NCBI GenBank assembly: GCA_944548615.1
Contig: OX155963.1
Span: 30,469,985-30,533,984 of the forward strand
Length of the DNA: 64,000 nucleotides
Reading direction: 5' to 3'
Origin: Micropterix aruncella
Taxonomy: Eukaryota; Arthropoda; Insecta; Lepidoptera; Micropterigidae
How positions within the stretch are numbered: the stretch's first letter is position 1; the number at the start of each line of letters is the position of its first letter. The translations under genes and the position numbers were made by a program. This document shows, one piece after another, positions 53,165-63,712 of the stretch. The notes under the pieces are model-generated. The model was not told the DNA's origin and did not search any database. It saw only the letters and a program-made list of their open reading frames with translations.

Positions 53165-53371
53165 TTATGAGCATTTGACTTGTTCGTATCGCAGGCAAGC
53201 TCCTATATTTTCTTCCGGGTTTGATTTTGGTGTGGGTGGACCGAAATGTATTGAGACTTGGAAGGGCGTTACCGAGGACTCGATCCTGCAGGAACCGCCG
53301 GGTGGACTTCCAGGGCAGAAGGTCGAACCACAGTGGTGAGGATCACAGACTCCCGCGCCATAGACTCCGCC
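53165..53371 (-). CDS. CUB-gene terminal exon
   Basis: Acceptor tttttatcag, phase 0, 68 codons then TAA. It has paired cysteines (CDPHHCGSTFC), then VTPFQVSIHFG and ACLRYEQVKC, the last strands of a CUB fold. Confidence 0.8.
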   Translation of the reverse strand, partial: GGVYGAGVCDPHHCGSTFCPGSPPGGSCRIESSVTPFQVSIHFGPPTPKSNPEENIGACLRYEQVKCS

Positions 53372-56300
53372 CTGATAAAAACGAAAGGATAAAAACAGTC
53401 GACAATGTTAATGAGGTTGTAGGCGTAAAAGTTTTCGTAGGTGGCACCTCAGTCCCCGAAAAATGTGAAGTAAATGATGCACTGCCCGATTAGGCATCCG
53501 TATGAAGCTCGATGTGTGAGGAGTGAGGAAGGTCTTAAATAAATTAGTATATGTAACTGAGGGAGAAGAAAGAAACATGGCAGACGGACGGACAGTGTCG
53601 CCACAGGTGGCTATCTTGTATTCCAGCCATAATATTGTTAAAAAACCAAATAAATTTCAATTTCCTAGATTTTGTTTTAAGATAATAATTAAAATTTGAT
53701 ATTAAGATGTTACATATTGTCGCTTTATATATGCCAACAAAAAAAAATCAGGCCATGGAAAAAAGTTAATTACTTTGTTCTCGTTCATGAGATGTTTTTT
53801 TTAGTTGTGAAAATAGAACAATATTTTCAAAAAATATTAGTTTACTGTACTAAAGATTAAAACTGTCAAAATTGAGAAGTTCGCGAGGAATTACTACTAA
53901 GCGTGTAATAGGTATCACTAGATACATTCATCAAGTTTATGCTCTTCATTGTGAAAATGTCACAATGGGCGGGTTTATTATCATATGACAATGTCTTACA
54001 ACCAATGTATGTAAGTGTGTGTTGTTATTGCATTCGATCGACAGAATTGAAAATGCAATTCCGTTAATTTGATCCCAACGGAAAATGGTGACCCAGCCGG
54101 GAATCAAACCCGGGACCTTACAATGTAAGATCAGGCGACCTAACCACTATGCCACCAGGCCGTGTCATGCCTATGAGATGCCACTGCAATGAGAATTACA
54201 AGAAAACTAAGCAATTTGAGCCCTTGGTATATGGACAGAATCATAGATTTATTATACTACCGTAGTATAATAAACCTATTTATTATACTACGGTAGTATA
54301 ATAAATCTATGGACAGAATACAGAATGTGATTTTACACCAATAATAATAAAAAACGCAAATTCGATTTTTTAGCACGTACGTACAAGGCCTCACATATAG
54401 ATTGACGATATTTTAACTTATACTTTGGCGATATACTTTTACTTTCCGAAAAAAAATATGTTGCAACAAACGAATTTTTAAATCAAAGCTCTTATTATTT
54501 TAATATTATTTACATAGAGATGTCAATTTTTAATTTGATACATATACAGGGTTCAATACGTAATAATTACGCACTTAAAGTTCAGATAGACTAATAGATG
54601 ACGTTCTATCTCTCCCGTTTTTATTCGTAGGTGATGCAGCAGCCTATAAAAAAATGGGATAGATGACACTAATCATTCAATGTTGTTATTGTTATTATTG
54701 TTATCAAATAATGGGTTTTAATAATTAATCATTGCTTTAAAAAGACATTCATTATCGTAAATGGCCATGTAAATTGTTATTGTAAATGGCCAAATAAATT
54801 GCTAATAGTTTCACCCGACAATGCTGTCAGTGCCACCTGCATGTCGCCGGTGCAGAAAAGTTGCCAAAACGTACTATAGCATTGAGCAGGTAGCGAATAG
54901 TTTCGTGCGGCTTGCGCCAAAAGATCCAACTCCTATTCAGTAGCCTCCTTGTGTGGAAGACTACCCCGGGAAGGACTCTGACCCCTCAGGGCTGGTGGAT
55001 CGGTTTCCCCTGAAGTACTGCCTCCCGGCGCTACTGGATGGTTTGCTCACCGTGCGGTGTCAGCCATTCGGTTGTGCACTCTCACTAATTACTGAAAGAG
55101 TGTGGACACTATGGAAATATACTTTCTCCTAAGCAGCGGGGGTGGATGTTGACCTGTTGTCATGCCACTCTTGAAACGACCTATAGGCCACCCGATCCCG
55201 TGGGACATTATGGCATTACGCCCAGGTCTGCGATAAATTCATATTGAATTACCGCTGTAATACAACAGGTAGAGGCCGAGTAAGCGGCTTCAGTCCCATA
55301 ACCAGTCGGGGGCCGGAGGTGTCCTGAAGGTTAATTCTAGACGGAGATATCCTGCCAAAAATGGTAGCCAGGGGGCAAGTTGGCCCACTGGGTTAGCTTT
55401 CTAGTGCCTCGCCGTAAGGTGTTAGACACTGGCGGGTTCGTGGCTTTGCTGGACGATAGATTTGTATCGTCTCAAAGTCTTCTACGCTGACCTCTTGTGA
55501 GACAGAACGATTATATCGTTAAAACTTCCTGAGGTGGCAGGTTCACCATTGAGCAATCTAATACCCTATTTAATCAATGGATACCTACCGTGATAAACTC
55601 ATCATTGTCGCAAGGTGCAGTGATGCGATCGTCACATCGCTGCCGACCGTAGCCCGTCAATCCGTTGCCATAGTTGCCGTAGCCCCAATAAGGAAAACGT
55701 TGATTAGAAATATTCATCAACGGCAGCCTTGCATATTGCTGCGCCCATGGTGACCATCTATTGAACTGACGACTCATCTAAACGAAGAGAAAGCAGAAAA
55801 CAGTTATACGAATTGTCATACTTCGTAGTTATGAAGTGCCAAGATCGACCTGGAGTAATAATCTTGCAAAATCCTCCCCGGAAAGATATCGCTCTCTCAC
55901 ACCATAGGTTTTTCTCACACATCAGTTTGAGAGATGTCTCTCACATGTCAGTTTAGGGGTTCAAAAGTAGGATAACAACTCTATAAGTAGGGAGAAAAAT
56001 AGTTCAGGATTTGGGAAAAAATATTGTTGTTTGACTGGTCTGAAGTAATGTTGTATGACTGGACACCAGAGGTGCTGAAATTTTATTTAGTTGCATTTCA
56101 CCATACACTTCCAGACCCCAGTAACCTCGCTCGTTAGAGCTATGCCGAGGATAGTTCATGTCCCCTTTGTAGCAATACCCCTTGCACAGCTAGACATATT
56201 CTTGCTGGCTGCAAGGTGGCCTTAGATCAAGGACGGTACACTTACCGCCATGACAAAGTCCTCGCTGTTATTCGCGAGGTAATTAACCTCTCGGTGGATT

Positions 56301-59300
56301 TTGTCAACAAGGGTTTGACATTACCATTGATTTTATTATAAAATCAATGACATTACCCTCCAGACCCCCAATGTCCGGGATGGCTCCAAAGGCAAAAACC
56401 ATTTAACTACAAAACCTTTCTCAATAATCGAGAAAGCTTCAGATTGGATTCTGGAGGTCGATTCGGTCTCTAAGCAGTATAATTCCCTGAGAGTCTTGGA
56501 TGCACAGCCCATCGTCCAGATATGGCTCTTTACTCTCTATCTCGGAAGATGACCCTTATCGTAGAATTAACTGTTCCATGGGAATCGAATATCCCGAAAG
56601 ACCACGAGTACAAATTAAATAAATACCATGACGTCGCAAATGCCGCCACCCGGAAGGGCTTCACTGTTCACTTTCACGCGGTGGAAGTTGACGCTCGTGG
56701 CCTGCCAGCTAAATCTCTTTTACCTTTTTAAAGATCTTGGTCTCCCCAAGAAAATAGTCAACTCCTTCCTAGAAAAAATATCTAAAACCACGATTTCCGA
56801 TTCTCAAATTCTATGTCTTCGAAGAGGGAGTGAATGGGTGGTAAGGTAAATGCTCACATCACGCTGGCAAGACAGCTGTTCTAAACCTACCACAGCTGCT
56901 CGTTAGTCCAGTCCACCGCTCACCCCCAGAAATTAAAAAAAAATGTGTGATGATGGGCCCGACTTTATTTGGTGAACTCTATAACAGTACCGTTTGTATT
57001 TTTTTTATTTACAAACCATTCACTTCGAATTCACCAAGATTCTTACGAACGTATAGCGCTACTTCCATTGTATGGACGAACGGTAGCGTCGTTATGCGCA
57101 TATCTCTACACAGGGGCCTTGCAGGCGTATCAAGCGGCACACGCGCTATTATGCATAATGAAGGCTCTTTGTCTGTCGGCTGCACGTCTCCATAACTAAT
57201 GAGTGCGCCGTAGGTTAACCGCCGTATAATGCCAGATATCGTGCACACCGTTTAATTTAGCTGTACATCGACCATATTTATATCGTATACATTTTTATTT
57301 ATTATTTTTAATTATGGAATAAATAATGTTGAATCTCAATATGTATATATATTGCAATATCTCGTATTTACCGCATTTGTTGTCACCACGGGTAACGGTC
57401 CGTCTCCAGATCCAGCAATTTCCTCGTTTATCTCAGATTCTTCAGGAAAGAATGTATCTGAAAGCATTCATTGAAAACTATCACTGTCGTTTCATTCGAG
57501 TTTTTGTGCTTTTTGTATGTTACATTATTATTTTGAATTGTACCATCCATAACGGGTGCAGACACTGTTTGCTGTACAGGGACAAAGGAACCCATTGGAG
57601 ACATAGCAAACGACCCTTGCGGCCCGTAGAAGCCCGTGCCAGCGCCACCTGCTGCTCCTGGGCCGTAAACTGAAATCAAAGTAGTAATATGATAAATACT
57701 TTTAACAAAAAAAAACTGACTATTTTTTTTAGAAATGCAGCAGCCATGTTATAGTGAAACTTAGAACGGGCTATCATAAGTGAATACGTATACAAAATTT
57801 CGTGCTGTTGACCGTTGAGGAGTCCCCTCGTCCTGAGCCAACCCTGGGTGTAGAATCAGGTGATGCTTACCATAAAAAATGCATTGTCATCGGAACTGAA
57901 CTAACATGTGAACTTCATATGATAATATTTGAGGAGTTCCCTCAATTCCTCATGTATCCCATCATCAGGAAAATATTTTGATAAAAATGGAACAATCTGG
58001 AAGTATATCCTTTCAAATAAAAAATGGAATTTTCCAAATCGGTTCATAAATGACGGAGTTCTGAGGTAACAAACATTTTTTAAAAAATACAACTAAATTG
58101 ATAACCTCCTCCATTTTTTGAAGTCTGTTAAAAACGAAGCTATCACGGTCGTTCGTAATACATAACACAAAACCGGTTTTGTGCAACACAACATTTTTCT
58201 GTTTTATTTTATAGTGATTGTGTTATAGTAACGTGGAGTTTTCCAATTATTTAGTGACACACAACCTGCCTTTTACCACAATTTCAAAAAGCGCGATGAG
58301 GAACACAAAAGAGGACGGGGCGGGGGGTGGGGGGGGGGGGGATTAAGGACAATAACCAACTTTCACGCTTTCTACCAGATGAAACCGTATTTATAGCTAA
58401 AAACTATGGGTATGTTGTATTTTTCTGATTTTTTTTAATCCCTTTTTTTCTGCTAGTCTCCTTTTTTTGTCAAAGTAGGTGTAATTTAATTTAGGTAAAT
58501 ATAATTAATACCCATGCGCATCTATAAAAGCAACGGTTGCAATTAAGCAATATGCAATACAACGGTTGCCTTAGAACAGGCGTAATACCTAGTTAGGTAA
58601 CACAGTAAAATATAACAATAGGTACTTTAGAATTCTTATCAATATAAATAGAAATACATGTATTGTCCGAATTATGATGTAACATTGATGGTGATAATGT
58701 AAGACATTTTACGTCCTAACAGATTAACAATTTTAACTTATTTGCTAAGTTTATAATATCTAATTAATTGATATCATTATTTTACCGGCTCACCTATAAT
58801 ATCTGTACCTATAATAACACATGATATTAATTATAATAAAATGAAATTAGAAAAATACAAAATAATGACAATCTTTCGATATTAAAACATCGAAATATAG
58901 TACATTGAAATGGCCTGAAATAACATAAACGTTTGAATTTAACGTTTGAAGTAGGACGTAATTTAAAATATTGTTATTATGTGACGTTACTAGAATATTG
59001 TACTTTACAGTAAAAAATAAATAAAATATATGAAAATAATACTTAATTTGTAGCGTAAGTTAATAATAATAATAATATTGGGAAAAGCAACCCCAATACA
59101 CAATATTCTTTTGAAAATTCCCAATTAGAAGCAGTTAAGCAAAAATATATCTTAGAATAAAACTTTGTGGTTTTCTAAAATGGCAAAGACGCATAATTGC
59201 AATCGCTAAAAGAGCCAACTCTATTTGGTAAGAACAGCTCTATTTCTATTTGGTAAGAACAGCTTTCTAACATCTGTCAAGAGAAATTTATAAAGATCTA

Positions 59301-62300
59301 CAAGGCATGTGTGAGATCTATACATGAGTATGGCTATCAACTCTGGAACTCCTACGTATGCATAGATGTAAATATAGGTACTGGAAAAGGTGCAGCCTGC
59401 AGCGCAGGGCAACCAAAATACCAGTGGGCTGAAGAATAGGAATTATGAAGATCGCTTAGAATTACTTGGACAGACTACTCAAACAAAAAAGACAAAGAGG
59501 GAGCCTGATTAAGACTATAAAATTGTCACAAAATATAAAGATGTATCTGGGCTAAAAATATTGACGAATTCAAGTCATCACAAAGCTTGTAGGTCACAGC
59601 AAAAAAAATGAACCTTGCAAAATTTTGATCTAATCCTCTTAAGAAACCTCTGGAATGTAGAGTGGTGAACATGTGGAATAAACTACCATTTGAAGCGATT
59701 ACTGCAAGCTATGTCAATCGATTTAAAAACAGACTCGATTTGTAGCTATTGTTTATGACTAGCTTTGCAATATCTGACCTGGACGTATCAGCAAAGCTGC
59801 ATGTCAAGAATAGATAATAATAATAATAGCGAAAAATATCTTACACTGTACATCAGCAGGTCTTTGTCTGTCCCCGCGTGGCCCGATTCGGAACGAGGAG
59901 GCGTCGCACGGTTCGTAGGATATCGCACAAGCGGACGGCGCACGTTGTACGCACACTTTGTATTCTTGATCTGACAAATGCCGACCGTTTTCGGCGAAGT
60001 TCATCGTTTGAAAAGTGCCTTAAAATAATAATAAGAATTATCTGCAATATGTTATAGGTATAAGAATAGTTCCAGCATTGATTATACAGGGATTATGTAT
60101 ATAGATTGCTTAATGCCATAGTTGGACGGTGTCGACTACAACAGGCGAACCCGTCACCCCAGGCTGGTTTAACAATATTTGATTGTTCTTTCAGCCGTGA
60201 GGTGAGCGTAGAAGACTTAGAGACCAAAAGAGATACAAATTTACCGTCTAGCAAATCCAACATGCATGTCAGAAGTCAACGCCTCACGGCGAGGTGACAG
60301 CGGGCAGCCTCGCCCCCTGACTACCACTTTTGGAAGGATATCTCCATCTGGAATTAGACATCCGTCCTCCCAACTGGTTACGGATTCGAGGTCGCTTGCG
60401 CGGTCCTCTACCTGCCGTATGTTCAGAGGTGATTCAGCTTGAATCTATCGCTGAGCATTGCATCTTTTGTTTCCGGCTCTGAACTCACGTCAGGTCAACT
60501 CCACCCCCGCTGCTTATTTTTTATTTTATTTATTTATTTATTAATTTACAATAACTTTATAATTATGTCATATTAGGAGACAGTTTATTTCCACAGTCTC
60601 CACAGTAAGTAATTAGTCAGAGTGCACAGCCGATTGGCTAACGCCGCACGGTGCGCAAACCATCCAGTAGCGCCGGAAGGCAATCCCTCAGGGGAAATCG
60701 ATCCACCAGCCGTGAGGCCTGGGAGGCGCGAGAGAGAGGGACCGGGGTAGTTCCTCACTTGAGGAGGCTACTGAATAGAAGCTAAATCGTGAGTTGGATT
60801 CACCCTGGAAACACAGTGGATCGTATGGCCCGAACCGCACGAAACCATTCGCTACCAAAACCATATGATGACACAGAAGATATAAAGTAACAATGTGGAA
60901 AATTGTTTTTAGGAAATGTGCGTCCTTTTAAAAATAAAATATATCTATCTCACTGCACCTATATGTCTTCTAACAGTTCCGTGCAACTTGGGCCTGATGG
61001 CCTGTCTGTGTTTTTAGGTCGGCTCAAGCCACGGTTGAGCTACTTTCTGATAGCCTCCTCGAAGAGAGGCTAACCTGGCAATTGAGAGACTAACCTGGAA
61101 TTATGGTAATTGACAACTGTTATACTTCATATGACAACTGTTATACTTCATAAGGAAGACTTTACGGCCATAGTGGTTACGTGGCATAGTCGTTAGGTCG
61201 CCTGATCTTACATTGTAAGATCCCGGGTTCGATTCCCGGCTGGGTCATCATTTTCCATTGCGATAAAATTAACAGAATTGCATTTCAATTCTGTCGATAG
61301 AATGCAATTACAAGACACACACTTACCCACTTGCTACATGCACACATACACACTTCATAGAAGGGCTGGTTGTAAGAGATTGTCTTATAATAAACCGCCT
61401 ATTGTGAAATTTCACAATAAAGAGTAAAAACAAACTAATGCAAAAAATAATCAATAAAAATAAAAACAATTCATTTTTACCTGAGATAAACAAATTTGTT
61501 TATTGCCCGCATTAGAGTTCTCCTTACCACCAGAGTATCCTAAAACGCCAGCTGGGCCGGAAAATTTTCGTTTTCGGCTCGAGCTCGCTTTGAAAGTTCT
61601 CTCCGGCGAGATGCCTTTCATTAAATTGACCACAGAGCGCACCGGAGCGACGGTTTTGCTTGGTGTAATATAAGATGTGTCGATCGAATGCAATAACAAG
61701 ACACACACTTACAGACATGTTACACGTACACATACATATAACACGTCACAGTAGGGTTGGTTGTAAGAGATTGTCATATGACAACAAACCCGCCCATTGT
61801 GACATTTTCACAATAAAGAGTTTAAACAAACAAACAAACAAACTCTAATTTCCAACTGAAGATTTTTTAAATTATTTTTCCGATTATATTTGAGTCCCCA
61901 AGAGTGATGAAAGCTTCAATATCAAATTTAGAAAAAATGTCTGGAGACAGGAGGATAACTCCCTGGGGGTGGCGGGTTCGCTCGTAGTAATTGACACCCC
62001 TCAATGCACCTAGACGTACATAAAATAATATTATTATGTGCCATTACCTGTCCAAGACTTAAAGTACTGAAGACAACCAGGCGGCGCCCTTTGAGCCAGA
62101 GGCAACTGCGTCACCCTTATCTGGAAAAGTCTGTGAATAGCTGCATTCACCTGCCTACCGGACCGTCTATTCAGCTTTCCATTTTTGTTATTCTTATTAT
62201 TTGGGTTTTTCTTTGCAGATTTCGGTTTCGGTTTCTTATTCTTATTCGTGACCGGTTCACCCCACCAATAGAAGCCTAGCGCCCCATCTTTCTTCTTGAA

Positions 62301-62623
62301 ATTTGGCTTATTTTTCTTCTGTGCAGGTGCATTCTTTTTCATAGGTGCATTCTTTTTGATGGGAGTGTTCTTTCTGACGGGTGAGTTCTTTTTAACAGGA
62401 GCGCTCTTCTTGGCAGGAGCGTTATTTTTGACAGGAGCATTCTTTTTGAGAGGAACATTCTTTTTTACAGGTGCATTCTTCTTTTCAACTCCATTCTTTT
62501 TGACATCGTTGCCTGTTGTGTTGTCCTTCTGTACTTGTTTTATGATACTTGCTACTCCGTTTCGTCGTGTGCGTATCCTTAAATTCCAAACTGATTCCGG
62601 ACCTCCATCGATGTCGTAATAAA
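53165..62623 (-). CDS. Secreted CUB-domain protein with a Lys/Asn/Pro repeat (3' five exons)
   Basis: Exons on the minus strand are 62623-62048, 60018-59845, 57669-57524, 55777-55589 and 53371-53165; phases agree across every junction (1, 1, 1, 0, 0). The first exon has YYDIDGGPESVWNLRI, then about nine copies of a KKNAPV-like hexamer, a basic Asn/Lys-rich stretch, and QRAPPGCLQYFKSWTG. The next gives MNFAENGRHLSDQEYKVCV, ACAISYEPC and FRIGP. This is the pattern of insect extracellular CUB proteins (GCLQYxtGxxGxxxxFN ... LxxQxYxxCixxxxxxCxIxYxxC). The rest is Gly/Pro-rich, then CDNDEFIT, and the last exon has HHCGSTFCPG, VTPFQVSIHFG and a final CLRYEQVKCS. About 430 residues are seen; the 5' exons with the signal peptide are missing. 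Its function is unknown; a secreted binding or matrix role is inferred from the family. Confidence 0.8.
53941..54172 (-). repeat. tRNA-derived SINE, complete copy
   Basis: On the minus strand the head reads ggcctggtggcatagtggtt then aggtcgcctgatcttacatt and cccgggtttgattcccggct, with A-box and B-box promoter motifs. The body and the tail (cattgtgacattttcacaat, then gaagagc) match the plus-strand copies at 61176 and 61676. Confidence 0.85.
54231..54319. repeat. Double palindrome framed by an 11-bp direct repeat
   Basis: 54243-54272 and 54279-54310 are inverted copies of each other, and each arm is itself nearly palindromic (ttatactaccgtagtataa). The whole is framed by atggacagaat at 54231-54241 and 54309-54319. 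Confidence 0.85.
54880..54888 (+). repeat. Target duplication of repeat G, left (9 bp)
   Basis: cattgagca, repeated at 55547-55555 on the other side of the insertion. Confidence 0.75.
54889..55546 (+). mobile_element. GC-rich repeat G, complete copy with 9-bp target duplication
   Basis: It begins ggtagcgaatagtttcgtgc and ends acttcctgaggtggcaggtt. It is flanked by cattgagca on both sides inside foldback repeat F, so the ends are well defined (658 bp). No ORF, no inverted ends and no poly(A). The same 5' end (ggtagcgaatggtttcgtgc) is seen in reverse at 60856. This looks like a short retroelement or SINE-like unit, but I cannot place it. Confidence 0.75.
55589..55777 (-). CDS. CUB-gene exon
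   Basis: Acceptor cttcgtttag, donor gtaggt, 63 codons, phase 0. It begins MSRQFNRWSPWAQQYARLP, then a Tyr/Gly-rich stretch (FPYWGYGNYGNGLTGYG) and CDDRITAPCDNDEFIT. The ATG at its first codon is likely an internal Met. Confidence 0.78.
56090..56855 (+). pseudogene. Non-LTR retroelement 3' fragment with CCHC and restriction-like endonuclease motifs
   Basis: 56150-56330 reads CPLCSNTPCTARHILAGCKV then ALDQGRYTYRHDKVL, a zinc-finger block. 56522-56731 reads KMTLIVELTVPWESNIPKDH then KLNKYHDV and HFHAVEVDARG; 56745-56845 reads DLGLPKKIVNSFLEK. The order CxxC..HxxxxC, then E-x-T-V-P-W-E and V-E-V-x-x-R-G matches C-terminal regions I recall from retroelements whose endonuclease is of the PD-(D/E)XK kind (R2/R4-like lineages). 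Two frameshifts are present. Confidence 0.6.
57524..57669 (-). CDS. CUB-gene exon (Gly/Pro-rich)
   Basis: Acceptor ttgatttcag, phase 1 in and phase 0 out. It reads YGPGAAGGAGTGFYGPQGSF then AMSPMGSFVPVQQTV. The chosen donor is GTAACA at 57523; an alternative phase-0 donor (GTGATA) lies downstream, so the end is uncertain. Confidence 0.65.
57730..59170. other. CUB-gene intron, AT-rich, nothing recognised
   Basis: Contains a G run at 58320-58340 and simple AT-rich DNA. No repeat boundary or coding signal was found. Confidence 0.5.
59265..59790 (+). pseudogene. LINE ORF2 C-terminal fragment (decayed)
   Basis: In changing frames this reads YKACVRSIHEYGYQLWNSYV, QRRATKIPVG, YEDRLELLG, KRQRGSLIKTIK, and finally WNKLPFEAITASYVNRFKNR then LD. 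This is the ordered C-terminal series of Jockey/CR1-type ORF2. The end matches 52940-53065 closely. Confidence 0.75.
59845..60018 (-). CDS. CUB-gene exon (CUB core)
   Basis: Acceptor attattttaag, donor gtaaga, phase 1 at both ends, 174 bp. It reads TFQTMNFAENGRHLSDQEYK then VCVQRAPSACAISYEPC and FRIGPRGDRQ, the middle of the CUB domain with its conserved Cys pair and FRIGP. Confidence 0.82.
60076..60860 (-). mobile_element. Foldback F fragment with inverted family G copy
   Basis: 60076-60125 has the F end (cattgattatacagggatta, then agattgcttaatgccatag). From about 60126 to 60856 lies repeat G in reverse (5' end ggtagcgaatggtttcgtgc at 60856; 3' part with agccgtgaggtgagcgtaga and agacttagagacc). 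The G copy contains an extra AT-rich piece at 60517-60580. The right-hand part of F is missing. Confidence 0.65.
61000..61130 (+). repeat. Short GC-rich repeat fragment
   Basis: The phrases cacggttgagctac, atagcctcctc and gctaacctggca are similar to the start of the window (130-210). Family G-like, truncated. Confidence 0.4.
61176..61440 (+). repeat. tRNA-derived SINE, complete copy
   Basis: Head: gtggcatagtcgttaggtcg (A box) and gatcccgggttcgattcccg (B box). Body: aacagaattgcatttcaatt, then acaagacacacacttac. Tail: attgtgaaatttcacaataa, then agagtaaaaacaaac. The anticodon stem (atctt/aagat around acattgt) folds, but the acceptor ends do not pair, so this is a SINE and not a tRNA gene. Confidence 0.85.
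61491..61675 (-). CDS. Orphan exon candidate between CUB-gene exons
   Basis: The minus strand is open and coding-like: VAPVRSVVNLMKGISPERTF, then KRKFSGPAGVLGYSGG and GNKQICLSQ, ending at a good donor (CAG then GTAAAA at 61490). A second donor, GTAAGG, occurs earlier, after GVLGYSG. Including it between exons 62048 and 60018 would break the GCLQYFKSWTG-TFQ block, so it would have to be an alternative exon or belong to another transcript. A SINE insertion at 61676 has removed or displaced any acceptor. Confidence 0.35.
61676..61845 (+). repeat. tRNA-derived SINE, 5'-truncated copy
   Basis: It starts in the SINE body (gtgtcgatcgaatgcaataa then caagacacac) and runs to the tail (cccgcccattgtgacatttt then cacaataaagag and aaacaaacaaacaaac). 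It abuts the orphan exon candidate. Confidence 0.8.
62048..62623 (-). CDS. CUB-gene exon with the KKNAPV repeat
   Basis: Acceptor ataattctag, donor gtaatg, phase 1 at both ends, 191 full codons. The repeat is a run of six-residue units (KKNAPV, KKNVPL, KKNAPV, KNNAPA, KKSAPV, KKNSPV, RKNTPI, KKNAPM, KKNAPA) at about 62480-62310, followed by more Lys/Asn-rich sequence and then FQIRVTQLPLAQRAPPGCLQ. The repeat may be an expansion inserted at the end of a first CUB domain. Confidence 0.8.
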
Positions 62624-62707
62624 CTAGAATTATAAATACATATTGAAGAATTAATCAGATTGAAACAGCCAGCATTCCAGAACACAAACATGGCTAAAAG
62701 ACAATTG

Positions 62708-62708
<1 letters not shown>

Positions 62709-62742
<34 letters not shown>

Positions 62743-62746
62743 TATA
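62709..62746. repeat. (TTTA)n microsatellite
   Basis: About nine units of ttta in a row. Confidence 0.95.
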
Positions 62747-63050
62747 TTTGTTACATCCTGGTAGAGAGTTAGTGTAATCGAACAGATATAATTTGTAACT
62801 ATTTATGTAAGCAATAGGAAATGAACACAACCCATATGATCATTCTAGACGAATGCCCAACTAGACCGAACAGCCTGTATCTGGGCATACGAAATATACT
62901 GCCTTTGTTTTTTGAGTAGTACTATCGTTATTTGACTAATTATAGTGTAAACGATTTTTTAACCGACAATAGAAATCTAATATGAGCATGCCTTCGTTAT
63001 TCATTAATTTAAATATTTATTTTATTTATGTAGGATATATAAATTTTGCA

Positions 63051-63068
63051 TCCCCCCCCCCCCCCCCC
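63051..63068. repeat. Poly-C run
   Basis: About 18 consecutive C bases. Confidence 0.95.
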
Positions 63069-63365
63069 GAGACTGAAGACTTTCCAGACTGAAGTCTGTC
63101 TGTGAGTCTGTGTGTCTGTGCGTATTCCTCCACGATAGCGTCACGTTGTGAAATTTTGGTTGGAATATCCCGTATACGAGCGACGCATTTTTTTTAATTA
63201 CCGCCGTATTTTATTAAAAAAAAACTATATAATAGTTGGAAAAATACCATTTTAATACCACGAAAATACTACAAATACATGCGACGCTCAAATGATAGGA
63301 TGCTTGAATGGTAGGTATTTTTGCGCAGGTATTGCGCAATTCCTCTTTCGTTTCGGGCGCAAATT

Positions 63366-63712
63366 TTCTTCTTCCGATACTCTTCTTCTCCCGTGGGTTC
63401 TTATCCTGCCTTATTTCGAGTGCACCAACTTCGAAGAAGATAGACCAAGTACTCAGGATGTATAAAGTTCAGGACGTAAATAATCTTTATCTTCGGATAT
63501 TCTTCTTCTTCCGTGGGTTCCTATCCCGCCTTATCTAGAGTGCTTTAATAGATACCCAAGTACTCATAATGCACGAAGTTTCGGATGAAAATATTCTTCT
63601 TTTTCGATATTCTACTTCTTTCGTGGGTTTATATCCCGCTTTATCTAGAGTGCTTTAATAGTTACCCAATTATTCTGGATATATAAAGTTTTGGACGAAA
63701 ACACACTCACTA
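63366..63712 (+). repeat. Tandem array, three units of about 110-120 bp
   Basis: The phrase cttc(t/c)(t/c)tcgtgggtt(c/t) occurs at about 63385, 63505 and 63615, each followed by atcccgc-like, then tagagtgc-like, acccaagtactca-like and ataaagtt-like blocks. Unit spacing is 120 and 110 bp. Confidence 0.8.

Larger units (their letters stand above)
54490..55580 (+). mobile_element. Foldback repeat F, copy D, with family G inserted
   Basis: The interior matches copy A (acttaaagttcagatagact then aatagatgacgttc, tttcacccgacaatgctgtc, gccacctgcatgtcgccggt). The right end, ccattgagcaatctaatacc then ctatttaatcaatgg, is intact. The left terminus is not clear. A 658-bp repeat G splits it. Confidence 0.7.

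Noticed and set aside
61176..61250. tRNA gene
   Set aside because: The D and T arms look right, but the acceptor ends do not pair, position 33 is not T, and the same head is followed by the same body and tail at other sites, as in a SINE.
63308..63540. 76-residue ORF at the right end
   Set aside because: It is produced by the tandem array; the same peptide phrases repeat with the units.
63366..63712. CRISPR array
   Set aside because: The units are long, diverged and contiguous without spacers, and this is a eukaryotic genome.
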